Shown in pieces: positions 1-7,740 of a stretch of DNA of 33,223 nt. The DNA comes from Caldifarciminota bacterium. Lineage in GTDB: Bacteria > Hydrothermota > Tepidihabitantia > SM23-42. A program made the translations under genes and the position numbers. The notes beneath the pieces were generated by a model, which was not told where the DNA came from, ran no database searches, and saw only the letters and a list, made by a program, of their open reading frames with translations. The first letter of the stretch is position 1. Each line of letters opens with the position of its first letter. The stretch covers positions 1 through 33,223 of the forward strand of contig JACUUY010000012.1 in the NCBI GenBank assembly GCA_014859085.1, given 5' to 3'.

Positions 1-88
1 GTACTTTGATTTTCATGAACATAGTATATGATGAACCGACGGGTAGTCAAGAGCAGGAATATGGATGATTCGCGGCCAAATGGGTATG

Positions 89-116
89 TTGACTTTCAAT
101 GTCCTATATGTATAAT
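89..116 (+). promoter_or_regulatory. Promoter of the aminotransferase operon
   Basis: TTGACT at 89-94 and TATAAT at 111-116 are separated by exactly 16 bp. The expected transcription start, about 7 nt after the -10, coincides with the ATG at 123, so the first gene is probably translated from a leaderless mRNA. The same geometry recurs at 25419-25446 and 30983-31010. Confidence 0.8.
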
Positions 117-122
117 TTTGTT

Positions 123-1352
123 ATGAGATCAGCACAGAAAAAGCGCAAATCATACATGCCCGGTCCCAGGCTGTCAAAACGTGCGATTTCGATGCCTTTC
201 TCGCCGATTAGGAGGTTGTCGCCCCTGGCCGATCAAGCCCGGCAGAAAGGGATTCACGTGTTCCACCTGAATATCGGCCAGCCGGATATCGAAACGCCGA
301 GAGAGATGCTGAAGGCGATTGCTGCGTACCGGGAAAAGGTCTTGAGTTACGGCCCATCGGGCGGACTTCTCGAGCTGAGGCTCGCGGTTGCTGATTACTA
401 CAGAAGAGTGGGTATCGATGTTCATCTGGACAACGTCTGGATAACAACGGGCGGCAGCGAGGCGATACTCTTTGCGATGATGGCCGTGTGCGACCCGGGT
501 GAGGAGATCCTGGTATTTGAACCCTTCTACACGAACTACAATGGTCTGGCCACCATGGCCAACGTCCGGCTCGTGCCGCTGACGACGAAAGTCGAGAATG
601 GGTTCCATCTGCCGAGCCAGAGGCAGATCGAGGCAAAGATCTCGCGCAAGACCCGGGCGATCTTGATCAACACGCCGAACAATCCGACCGGGACCGTGCT
701 GACCGAGGAAGAGATGTACATCCTCTACAAGGTGTGCAAGAAGCACGCGCTTTTCCTCCTTTCGGATGAAGTCTACCGCGAGTTCGTCTATGATGGCGGG
801 GTGCAGACGAGCGCTCTTTCCCTGCCCGAGATCCAGGACCGGGTGATCGTGCTCGATTCCATTTCCAAGCGGTTTTCGGCATGCGGCGCCCGTATCGGGT
901 GCATCATCAACCGGAACCGGAAGACAATGGACGAGATCATCAAGTTCAACCAGGCACGGTTGTGCCCGCCGACGCTTGAGCAGGTCGGGGCGATCGCCGC
1001 TTACAAGAATTACGACCGCTACATCAAACCGGTGATCGTGGAATATGAACACCGCCGGAACTTCTTATTCGATGGCTTGAAGAACATGAAGGGAGTTTAC
1101 GGACATAAACCCGAGGGCGCGTTCTATACGGTCCTGAGACTGCCGGTCAAGGATGCCGACCGGTTCTGCAGCTGGTTGCTGAGTGATTTCCAATACGACG
1201 GCAAGACGGTGATGCTTGCTCCGGCAAACGGATTCTACAGCTCGCCGGCAAAGGGTACCAGCGAAGTGCGTATTGCGTATGTGCTGAAGGAGGATGATCT
1301 GCGCAGTGCCCTGGTCGTGCTCGGCGCTGCCCTGCAGGAATTCAAAGGTTGA
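123..1352 (+). CDS. PLP-dependent aminotransferase, class I/II (aspartate aminotransferase fold)
   Basis: Cytosolic transaminase moving an amino group between an amino acid and a 2-oxo acid on pyridoxal phosphate; the substrate cannot be read from sequence. Visible marks are the substrate-binding HLNIGQPDIETP segment, the NTPNNPTG motif near residue 184, SDEVYREF near 214 and the PLP lysine in SISKRFSACGARIG near residue 249. Length of about 409 aa is normal for the family. Start choice: an ATG at 99 lies between the -35 and -10 boxes, so it cannot be used from this promoter. ATG 123 sits where transcription should begin and ATG 156 (MPGPRLSKRA) lacks a good Shine-Dalgarno. ATG 123 is preferred and 156 is the alternative. 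It heads a run of six closely spaced genes. Confidence 0.85.
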   Translation: MRSAQKKRKSYMPGPRLSKRAISMPFSPIRRLSPLADQARQKGIHVFHLNIGQPDIETPREMLKAIAAYREKVLSYGPSGGLLELRLAVADYYRRVGIDVHLDNVWITTGGSEAILFAMMAVCDPGEEILVFEPFYTNYNGLATMANVRLVPLTTKVENGFHLPSQRQIEAKISRKTRAILINTPNNPTGTVLTEEEMYILYKVCKKHALFLLSDEVYREFVYDGGVQTSALSLPEIQDRVIVLDSISKRFSACGARIGCIINRNRKTMDEIIKFNQARLCPPTLEQVGAIAAYKNYDRYIKPVIVEYEHRRNFLFDGLKNMKGVYGHKPEGAFYTVLRLPVKDADRFCSWLLSDFQYDGKTVMLAPANGFYSSPAKGTSEVRIAYVLKEDDLRSALVVLGAALQEFKG

Positions 1353-1366
1353 CTTGCCTCTGGTGA

Positions 1367-2242
1367 ATGAATATCACGGTGCTGCTTCAGAAAGCCGCCA
1401 TTTTTCTTGTTCGGTTGTTCCCCCTCAAGCTTGCCGACCGGCTGGCCGCGCGTTCAGGCATTCTCGTTTGTTTCCTGTCCCAGCGGCGGCGTAACAATAT
1501 ATCGACGAATCTCGGACACATCTTTGCCCGAGAAGATATTGACCGGTCCCGGATGAACCAGTACTTGAAGAACACCTTTGCCAACTACGCGCGCTGCATG
1601 GTCGATTTCCTCCGTCTGGGTTTCATGTCGAGGGATGATTTTGACGTCGAGATGGTTGGATTGGAGAATGTCCTTGCGGCGCTCGAACACGGCAGGGGCT
1701 GTGTTCTGTTGACCATGCACATCGGGAACTGGGATTATGCAGGATCGTATCTCGCCGCGCGCGGCGTGCCGATGAGCGCCCTGGTCGAGGAGACGAGACC
1801 GGAGATGTACGAGCTGTACAAGAGGCATCGCGAAAGAATGGGCATGAAGACATTTCCGCTGTCCAATGCCGGCTACGGGTTTCTCCACACGATAAAGAAT
1901 AACCGGGTACTTGCGGTGCTTGGCGACCGCGACATCCTTCGGAACGGTGTGACCGTGGATTTCTTTGATGGCCGGCGTAACATACCGCGAGGCCTTGGCG
2001 ACATAGTCATCAAGAAAAAGATGCCCGTACTATTCGGGTATATGGTTCTGAATCCTGCGGGCCGCGGACACCGCTATCTGGCATTCATTGACGAGCCGGT
2101 ATTCTTCACGCGTACCGAGAGCGAATTCAACGAGTGCATGGTCAGGAGGCTCGAACAATTCATCCGTCTCTACCCGGATCAATGGATGCTGTTCGAATCG
2201 GACTGGGTCGGCGAGCAATGCGGAAAGGTCCAGGCGGCATGA
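1367..2242 (+). CDS. Lysophospholipid/lipid A acyltransferase, LpxL/HtrB family
   Basis: Predicted inner-membrane acyltransferase of the LpxL/HtrB/PlsC-like group that transfers a fatty acyl chain to lipid A or a related glycolipid. The 291-aa protein has an N-terminal hydrophobic segment (residues about 4-20), the catalytic HX4D motif as HIGNWD at residues 118-123, and the family-typical GDRD and PRGLGD segments further on. It starts 14 nt after the aminotransferase stop and its own stop overlaps the dUTPase start (ATGA). Neighbouring glycosyltransferase, transporter and deacetylase genes make an envelope-lipid or glycolipid role likely. Whether the organism makes true lipid A is not shown by this window. 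Confidence 0.8.
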   Translation: MNITVLLQKAAIFLVRLFPLKLADRLAARSGILVCFLSQRRRNNISTNLGHIFAREDIDRSRMNQYLKNTFANYARCMVDFLRLGFMSRDDFDVEMVGLENVLAALEHGRGCVLLTMHIGNWDYAGSYLAARGVPMSALVEETRPEMYELYKRHRERMGMKTFPLSNAGYGFLHTIKNNRVLAVLGDRDILRNGVTVDFFDGRRNIPRGLGDIVIKKKMPVLFGYMVLNPAGRGHRYLAFIDEPVFFTRTESEFNECMVRRLEQFIRLYPDQWMLFESDWVGEQCGKVQAA

Positions 2243-2721
2243 GAAAGAACGCGCGGTACCTTATGAAACGTGTCCGGCCGGCAAGAACCCAGGACCGGCT
2301 GGTCATCAAGATAAAAGGCGATCTCGTGCCCAGGTATCACAGCACGCTTGCCGCAGGGTGCGATCTCCGCGCCGCGATCGACAGGGAGATCGTGATCCAT
2401 CCCGGTGATTTCTGCACGATACCGACCGGCATCCGGCTCGAGATCCCGGAAGGATATGAAGCGCAGGTCAGGCCGCGCAGCGGCCTTGCCGGGCAACGCG
2501 GTATCGGCGTGCTCAATTCACCGGGCACGATCGATGCGGACTACCGCGGCGAGGTGAAGGTCATCCTGTTCAACCACGGGTCCAGACCTTTCAGGATCAA
2601 GCGCCGGGACCGGATCGCCCAGCTGGTGTTCAGCCGGGTGGAACGGGTGAGGTTCGTGCGCGCCAAGCGCTTGAACCGAACGCAGCGACAGGCCGGCGGC
2701 TTGGGGCACACCGGTTCATAA
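2239..2721 (+). CDS. dut: Trimeric dUTPase (deoxyuridine 5'-triphosphate nucleotidohydrolase)
   Basis: Hydrolyses dUTP to dUMP and pyrophosphate, keeping uracil out of DNA. In the 160-aa product all five trimeric-dUTPase motifs are present in order: AAGCDLRA (38-45), RPRSGLA (78-84), GTIDADYRGEV (96-106), RIAQLVF (125-131) and a C-terminal arm GGLGHTGS (153-160). Motif 5 is normally G-G-F-G-S-T-G, so the phenylalanine that stacks on uracil is replaced by leucine and the following serine by histidine. ATG 2239 overlaps the previous stop as ATGA and is preferred; ATG 2263 is an alternative. The N-terminus is about 20 residues longer than usual and basic. A nucleotide-hygiene gene inside an envelope operon is probably simple co-transcription. 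Confidence 0.88.
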   Translation: MRKNARYLMKRVRPARTQDRLVIKIKGDLVPRYHSTLAAGCDLRAAIDREIVIHPGDFCTIPTGIRLEIPEGYEAQVRPRSGLAGQRGIGVLNSPGTIDADYRGEVKVILFNHGSRPFRIKRRDRIAQLVFSRVERVRFVRAKRLNRTQRQAGGLGHTGS

Positions 2722-2723
2722 AG

Positions 2724-3845
2724 TTGAAGATCCTGTTCGTGTCGGACATATTTTACCCGCATACCGGCGGGATCCCGGAACACATTCTCTATCTCTGTAA
2801 AACCATCAGGCAGCTGGGGCATGACGCGCGGATACTCGCTCCATCGTACGGCAAGAATCATCCGTGGGTCGAGGATTACATCATCCGATTGGGCCGCGCG
2901 GTCAAGATCCCGAAGAACCGGTCGTTCGCGGTCCTGACTTTCGGTGTCCTTATCCCCTGGAAGTTGCGGCGCCTGTTGGAGAGAGAGCGTTTCGACGTGA
3001 TCCACCTCCATGGTTCGATTGCCCCGACCCTTCCCTATCTTGCCTTGAAGTATTCGAAGGCGAAGAATTTCATCACCTTTCATTCAGCCCATGAGAAGAG
3101 TTATGGCTACGTTCTCTGGGAGCCGGTTCTCGAGCAGTACTTCAGGAAACTTGACGGTCTGATCGCGGTCTCGACGGTCGCTCGCGATTCGGTCGCGAAG
3201 TACTTCCCCGGCCGGTACCGTATCATACCGAACGGTATCGACACCGAACGGTTCAACCCGGATGTCCGGCCGATAGAGGAACTCTCCGGTTATTCGCCCA
3301 AGGTCCTGTTCGTCGGCCGCTTCGAGCCGAGAAAAGGATTAAAGTATCTGCTGCAGTCCTTTCCGATGGTTCTGCGCGAGATCCCGACCGCGAGACTGGT
3401 CGTCGTCGGTCAGGGCATTCTGGAGCGTTACTACCGCCGTTACGTCGAGGAACATATCAAAGGCAGTGTTCATTTCGTCGGGCACGTTAGTGCGCAGGAC
3501 CTGCCGCGCTACTACGCCTCGTGCGACGTGTATTGTTCGCCGGCAACCGGCGCCGAAAGCTTCGGCATCGTGCTGCTCGAGGCGATGGCGGCCGAGACAC
3601 CCATCGTCTGTTCTGATATCCCCGGTTACCGTACGATCATGGAGGATGGCAGGGAAGGACTGTTCTTCACGGCCTGCGATCCGAAGGCTCTGGCCCAGAA
3701 ACTCGTGCAGCTGCTCAAAGACCCGGCCCGGCGAAAAGAGATGGGCGCCAACGGCCGGAAGAAAGCGATCGCGTATGACTGGAAGAAGGTGACGAACCAG
3801 GTCCTGGATTTCTACCACGAGGCATTGAATAATGCGCAGGGCTAA
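2724..3845 (+). CDS. Glycosyltransferase family 4 (GT-B, PimA-like)
   Basis: Retaining glycosyltransferase of the GT4 family, probably acting at the cytosolic face of the inner membrane on a lipid-linked acceptor. The N-terminal Rossmann half begins with FVSDIFYPHTGGIPEH, the glycine-rich acceptor/phosphate loop. The C-terminal half shows LFVGRFEPRKGLKYLL and the nucleotide-sugar EX7E motif in AESFGIVLLEA (about residues 277-285), followed by PIVCSDIPGYRTIM. Length 373 aa is typical. The start is TTG, 2 nt after the dUTPase stop, and no in-frame ATG lies near the conserved N-terminus. The end overlaps the next gene by 14 nt. Sugar donor and acceptor are unknown. Confidence 0.87.
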   Translation: MKILFVSDIFYPHTGGIPEHILYLCKTIRQLGHDARILAPSYGKNHPWVEDYIIRLGRAVKIPKNRSFAVLTFGVLIPWKLRRLLERERFDVIHLHGSIAPTLPYLALKYSKAKNFITFHSAHEKSYGYVLWEPVLEQYFRKLDGLIAVSTVARDSVAKYFPGRYRIIPNGIDTERFNPDVRPIEELSGYSPKVLFVGRFEPRKGLKYLLQSFPMVLREIPTARLVVVGQGILERYYRRYVEEHIKGSVHFVGHVSAQDLPRYYASCDVYCSPATGAESFGIVLLEAMAAETPIVCSDIPGYRTIMEDGREGLFFTACDPKALAQKLVQLLKDPARRKEMGANGRKKAIAYDWKKVTNQVLDFYHEALNNAQG

Positions 3846-5142
3846 GTTCTGGAACATACTCAGGATCAAAGACTTTTCGATCTTCACATTCGCCCAGACC
3901 GTAAGCCAATTTGGCGACAAGCTGGATTACATCGCGCTGATCGCGCTCATCGGTCTGTTTCCGAAAGAACGCGCTCCCCTTTTGCTTTCTCAGATGATGA
4001 TTTCGATCACGCTGCCGGTCATCATATTCGGCCCGGTCGCGGGAATACTCGTCGACCGCTGGAACAAGAAGACGGTAATGGTCGTCTGCGATATCCTGCG
4101 CACCCTCTGTGCAATCGCGATCCCCATACTTTTCATCGTGACCGGCAGTATGTACCCGGTCTTTGCCGTCGTCTTCTTTATGTTTCTATGTGCCCTATTT
4201 TTCAATGCGGCGCGCAGTGCGATCATCCCAAATCTCGTTGCCCGGAAGAGGATCCTGACCGCAAATGCGGTGATAAATTTCGTCTCGCGCGGTGCCACGT
4301 TTCTTGGCATGCTGGCGGGCGGCATTGTCGTCGATTGGAGGATATGGCACCGCGTGTTCGGCATTGCCGGTTGGACTGCGGCGTTCATCCTCGATGCCTT
4401 GACGTTCGTGGTCTCGGCATTTCTGCTTTACATAATGAAAGTGAGATTGCCCGAACCCTCGGCCGGATTGGAGCAGCTCAAGCCGCGCGGTATCTTCCTG
4501 CTGGTGAAGGCAAATCTGGCCAAGATGTGGCGCGAGTTGTACCATGCGCTGAGAATGATCATCCGTGAGAGGAATATCGGCTTTGCCATGGCGACGATTT
4601 TTCTGATGGTGCTGGCCGGCAGCGTCGTCGTCATTTTGGTCGTGCCGACAGTGCAACAGGAGATGGCGTGGGGTACGAGCGGCGTCAGTTATCTGGCGGC
4701 GATCGGCGCCATCGGTCTGGTCATCGGCGCCTATCTCATGGGCATCTTCGGCCACCATTTTGACTTGAAAATGCTGATGCTCGTCTGTTTCATCCTCGTC
4801 GGCGGTTCGCTCGTTCTCTTTCCGTTTCTGGGCAGTTTCTGGGCCTTCGCTTTCGTCTGTTTGCTGTGCGGCACGGCGATATCACCGGTATTCATCGGAC
4901 AGGATACGCTGATCCACCGTTACGCGGACGATTTTATACGCGGACGGATATTTTCGCTCCGGGATTGGGTGCTGAACGTACTATCTGCGCTGGGCGCGGT
5001 CATTATCGGTGTGCTGGCTGCGATCATCGGCAAGGACTATCTGTTCGTGTACTCCGGGATCGGGATCGCTCTGCTGGCGGTCCTGGGTTGGTTGGTATTG
5101 GCCCATGGTAAAAGCAATTCAATTCCACAAGGTCACGCCTGA
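3832..5142 (+). CDS. Major facilitator superfamily transporter
   Basis: A 436-aa integral membrane protein with about twelve hydrophobic helices, consistent with a complete MFS carrier. The loop between helices 2 and 3 carries a variant of motif A (GILVDRWNKKTVMV, about residues 66-79), and FDLKMLML marks the equivalent loop of the second half. N-terminal sequence FAQTVSQFGDKLDYIALI is typical of the MFS_3/EntS-like branch. Substrate is not evident; drug, siderophore and lysophospholipid carriers all occur in this branch. Given the adjacent acyltransferase and glycosyltransferase, lipid or glycolipid movement is possible but only inference. It overlaps the upstream gene by 14 nt and the downstream deacetylase by 38 nt. 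Confidence 0.85.
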   Translation: MRRAKFWNILRIKDFSIFTFAQTVSQFGDKLDYIALIALIGLFPKERAPLLLSQMMISITLPVIIFGPVAGILVDRWNKKTVMVVCDILRTLCAIAIPILFIVTGSMYPVFAVVFFMFLCALFFNAARSAIIPNLVARKRILTANAVINFVSRGATFLGMLAGGIVVDWRIWHRVFGIAGWTAAFILDALTFVVSAFLLYIMKVRLPEPSAGLEQLKPRGIFLLVKANLAKMWRELYHALRMIIRERNIGFAMATIFLMVLAGSVVVILVVPTVQQEMAWGTSGVSYLAAIGAIGLVIGAYLMGIFGHHFDLKMLMLVCFILVGGSLVLFPFLGSFWAFAFVCLLCGTAISPVFIGQDTLIHRYADDFIRGRIFSLRDWVLNVLSALGAVIIGVLAAIIGKDYLFVYSGIGIALLAVLGWLVLAHGKSNSIPQGHA

Positions 5143-5821
5143 GTTTCAAACCTGCGGCACATGGAACCGCCCGGAGCAATTCGAGCGGTTCATCGAACTG
5201 GCCTGCCGCACGTCCAGGGTCGTCATGCCCGCCGAAGGCGAGGCTGGATTGGTCATTACCTTTGATGACGGCGACGAGAGCGTGTACCGGCATGCATTCC
5301 CGATCCTCAAGAAGCACGGCGTGCGGGCGGTCGTCTTCCTGATCGCCGGCTACATCGGGGCCAGGGACCATTGGGACATCCCCGTGCTGAGCGAGCGGAG
5401 CCGGCACCTGTCATGGGATGAGATCCGGGAAATGAAAGAATGGGGCATCGAGTTCGGATCGCATACTGTGAGCCACCGTAATCTGACGAGACTGACGCGG
5501 TGCGAGATCGAGTACGAACTCCTTGAGTCGAAGCGCATCATTGAAGCGGCGATCGGCCCGATATCCTGCATCTCCTATCCTTTCAACCGGGTCAACGGGG
5601 ATGTTATCAGGGAGGCGCGACGGGCAGGATATACCTTCGGCTTCGGGGGGTCGGGTCAGAGTGTGCTGGCTATGAAGAAGGAGGCGGTCTATATCACGGA
5701 TAATATTGCGAGCTTCAGCGTCAAGATAAACGAGCGGCCGAAGATCCTATATCAGTATGACCGTATCAAACAGCGGGTCATCAATTATTTTACGATCACG
5801 ACGATGCTCGTTAAGAGATAG
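5105..5821 (+). CDS. Polysaccharide deacetylase (NodB homology, CE4)
   Basis: Predicted metal-dependent deacetylase of N-acetylated sugars. The 238-aa protein has CE4 motif 1 as TFDDGDES (D54, D55) and motif 2 as HTVSH (H120 and H124 as metal ligands). Motif 3 is SYPFNRVNGD, where the usual R-x-P-Y is replaced by Y-P-F, so the catalytic arginine may come from elsewhere or activity may be altered. No signal peptide is seen, so it probably works in the cytosol. ATG 5105 is chosen because the protein fold begins at MVKAIQFHKV; this places the start 38 nt inside the MFS gene. It is the last gene of the packed run starting at 123. Confidence 0.82.
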   Translation: MVKAIQFHKVTPEFQTCGTWNRPEQFERFIELACRTSRVVMPAEGEAGLVITFDDGDESVYRHAFPILKKHGVRAVVFLIAGYIGARDHWDIPVLSERSRHLSWDEIREMKEWGIEFGSHTVSHRNLTRLTRCEIEYELLESKRIIEAAIGPISCISYPFNRVNGDVIREARRAGYTFGFGGSGQSVLAMKKEAVYITDNIASFSVKINERPKILYQYDRIKQRVINYFTITTMLVKR

Positions 5822-5868
5822 TCTATGGGTTGGGGTTGGAATGCTGGATCAGGATTCAGGACAGAACA

Positions 5869-5896
5869 TTGTGCTCAGTTTGGAAAGATGTAACGT
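5869..5896 (+). promoter_or_regulatory. Probable promoter of the TPR gene
   Basis: TTGTGC (5869-5874) and TAACGT (5891-5896) are 16 bp apart, the spacing used by the stronger promoters in this window. Both boxes are degenerate. A strong Shine-Dalgarno, AGGGAGG at 5912-5918, follows before ATG 5923. Confidence 0.4.
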
Positions 5897-5922
5897 AGTG
5901 TTCGATAAAAAAGGGAGGAATA

Positions 5923-6657
5923 ATGGGTAAACAGACCGTGTTGTTCATGCTGATGCTGGCCGCAGTGTCATTGGCCCAGAATGCCGATTCGCTGATCGAC
6001 CATGCAGTGCATCTCTATGAGACGAGGCATCTGAATGGTGTAAATCTCGACGAGAGTGCTTCGATCCTCGGTGATCTCGCAAAGAGCGACCCGGCGAATG
6101 CCCGGGCGTTGTATGAGCTATCCAAGGTGCACTATCTGCTGGGTGACCGGACTCAAGACAAGGACGCGAAGCTGGAACTCTACTACAAGGGCCGGGATTA
6201 TGGCCGCCAAGCGGTGGAGCTCGATGATGATTCGCCGGATGCCCATTTCTGGTACATGGTGAATATCGGCCGCGTGGGTCAGACCAAAGGCGTGCTCAAT
6301 TCTCTCGTCCTGGTGCCGGAAGTCAGGAAGGAGATCGAACGCGTGCTCGAACTCGACCCGAAGCATATCGGCGCGCTCGATGCCCAGGCCATGCTGTATT
6401 ACGAGTTGCCCGGGCTGCTGGGCGGTAACCTGAAGAAATCAATAGAGTCGCTGGACAAAGGTATCGCGCTGGATTCGAATTACGCGCTCCTCTATGTTGA
6501 CATGGGTAAGGTATACATCAAGAAAAAGGATCATGAGAAGGCGCGCTGGTATTTGAACAAGGTGCTGGAGATCACGGAACCGACATATGAGGCGGATTAC
6601 GTGCTCGATGACAAGCCGGATGCGTTGCGTCTGCTTGCGGAGATAGAAGAGCAGTAA
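5923..6657 (+). CDS. Exported TPR-repeat protein (TatT-like)
   Basis: A 244-aa protein with an N-terminal signal peptide (MGKQTVLFMLMLAAVSLA, predicted cleavage near residue 18-20) followed by helical tetratricopeptide-type repeats up to the C-terminus. One clear unit runs from about residue 181 (SNYALLYVDMGKVYIKKKDH). The segment ELPGLLGGNLKKSIESL resembles the TatT/TRAP-associated TPR family (PF16811). Expected location is periplasm or outer-membrane inner face, as a protein-interaction scaffold. It has its own strong Shine-Dalgarno and a candidate promoter. The next gene, a metal exporter, starts 53 nt after its stop. Partner and exact role are unknown. Confidence 0.75.
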   Translation: MGKQTVLFMLMLAAVSLAQNADSLIDHAVHLYETRHLNGVNLDESASILGDLAKSDPANARALYELSKVHYLLGDRTQDKDAKLELYYKGRDYGRQAVELDDDSPDAHFWYMVNIGRVGQTKGVLNSLVLVPEVRKEIERVLELDPKHIGALDAQAMLYYELPGLLGGNLKKSIESLDKGIALDSNYALLYVDMGKVYIKKKDHEKARWYLNKVLEITEPTYEADYVLDDKPDALRLLAEIEEQ

Positions 6658-6710
6658 CTGCAGGGTCCGCCGCTATCTGATCGTCAGGCGGCCGCAGAAC
6701 ACGGGGTTAT

Positions 6711-7634
6711 ATGATCGACAGGATGATTGATTCCTTGGTCGCGTTCTTTCGCCTCGATCAAGGCAGCCGGCTAAGGAACTACGGGTACTTTGAAGGTTTT
6801 CTAAGCATCGCGCTGAATGTTGTTCTGTCCGCGGTGAAGTTCGTGCTCGGAACGCTTCTGAACAGCGTTTCGCTGATCGCCGATTCCATCCATTCGCTGT
6901 CCGACGTCATAACTTCGGTGATCGTCATCTTCGGCTTCAATATTTCTACGAGACCGGCCGATGTTGAGCATCCCTTTGGCCATGGCCGGGCCGAGAGGAT
7001 CGTGGCGATCGTGGTCGCCTGCGTGCTGATCGTGGTTGGTGTGGAGTTCCTGATGAGCGGCTTGGAGCGGTTGCTGAACCCGGTTCCGATCAGAAGCGAT
7101 GCGTTCGTGATCGCGGTGCTCGTCGTATCGATATTGATCAAGGAATTCCTCTACCAGGTGGCCGCGGGACTCGGCCGGAGGATCGGCTCGGCGGCATTGA
7201 AGGCGGATGCCGTCCATCACCGGACCGATGCGATCTCGACGGTCCTCGTGGTCATCGGGTTTTTCTCTTTCCGGTTCGGCCTCTACGGTCTTGATGGTGT
7301 CATGGGCATGGCGGTTGCTCTGATCATTGCCTACAGCGGCGTTTCCATCATCAAGGAATCAGGTAATATTCTGATCGGGCAGGCGCCTCCGGCGGCACTC
7401 GTCGACCGGATCCGCGACACGGCGTCGGGCTGCGACGGTGTCAGCGATGTCCACCACATCCATGTCCATGATTACGGAGGGCGGATCGAGATCACGATCC
7501 ACGTACGGTTGAGAGGGGACATCCATCTCGAGGACGCGCATGGGACGGCTTCAGACGTCGAGCGGGCGATAAAGGAGTGCGTCCCTGGAGCTGAAGTCAC
7601 GGTACATGTCGAGCCCATCATACGGATTGAATGA
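6711..7634 (+). CDS. Cation diffusion facilitator (CDF) divalent-metal exporter
   Basis: A proton-coupled exporter of Zn2+ or similar divalent ions in the inner membrane. The 307-aa protein has six hydrophobic segments plus a cytosolic C-terminal domain. The transport site is complete, with H61xxxD65 in helix 2 (DSIHSLSD) and H169xxxD173 in helix 5 (HHRTD). The family signature HPFGHGRAE lies at about 87-95. The C-terminal domain is histidine-rich (SDVHHIHVHDYGGR), as expected for metal-dependent dimer closure. HxxxD in helix 2 rather than DxxxD is common in zinc-preferring members, so Zn2+ is the likeliest substrate. It ends 106 nt before the Hdr operon and has no clear terminator after it. 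Confidence 0.9.
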   Translation: MIDRMIDSLVAFFRLDQGSRLRNYGYFEGFLSIALNVVLSAVKFVLGTLLNSVSLIADSIHSLSDVITSVIVIFGFNISTRPADVEHPFGHGRAERIVAIVVACVLIVVGVEFLMSGLERLLNPVPIRSDAFVIAVLVVSILIKEFLYQVAAGLGRRIGSAALKADAVHHRTDAISTVLVVIGFFSFRFGLYGLDGVMGMAVALIIAYSGVSIIKESGNILIGQAPPAALVDRIRDTASGCDGVSDVHHIHVHDYGGRIEITIHVRLRGDIHLEDAHGTASDVERAIKECVPGAEVTVHVEPIIRIE

Positions 7635-7700
7635 ACCGCCCGTCGTGAAATAGGTACGGAAACGCGCGACTTCTCGCGTGGAGCGCCGGGTAGCCATTTC

Positions 7701-7728
7701 TTGACTTTCAGGCGAGTCGGTATATAAT
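7701..7728 (+). promoter_or_regulatory. Promoter of the ten-gene Hdr operon
   Basis: TTGACT (7701-7706) and TATAAT (7723-7728) are 16 bp apart. The -35 and the four bases after it (TTGACTTTCA) are identical to those at position 89. Only 12 nt separate the -10 from ATG 7741, so the mRNA leader should be about 5 nt. Confidence 0.8.
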
Positions 7729-7740
7729 TACCCTAAACAC

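Noticed and set aside
174-1052. Long open frame on the minus strand opposite the aminotransferase
   Set aside because: Composition is the codon shadow of the plus-strand gene, with no recognisable motif, start signal or promoter.
7665-7678. Hairpin CGCGA-CTTC-TCGCG after the CDF gene as terminator
   Set aside because: The stem is only 5 bp and no T-tract follows; it stands too close to the next promoter to judge.
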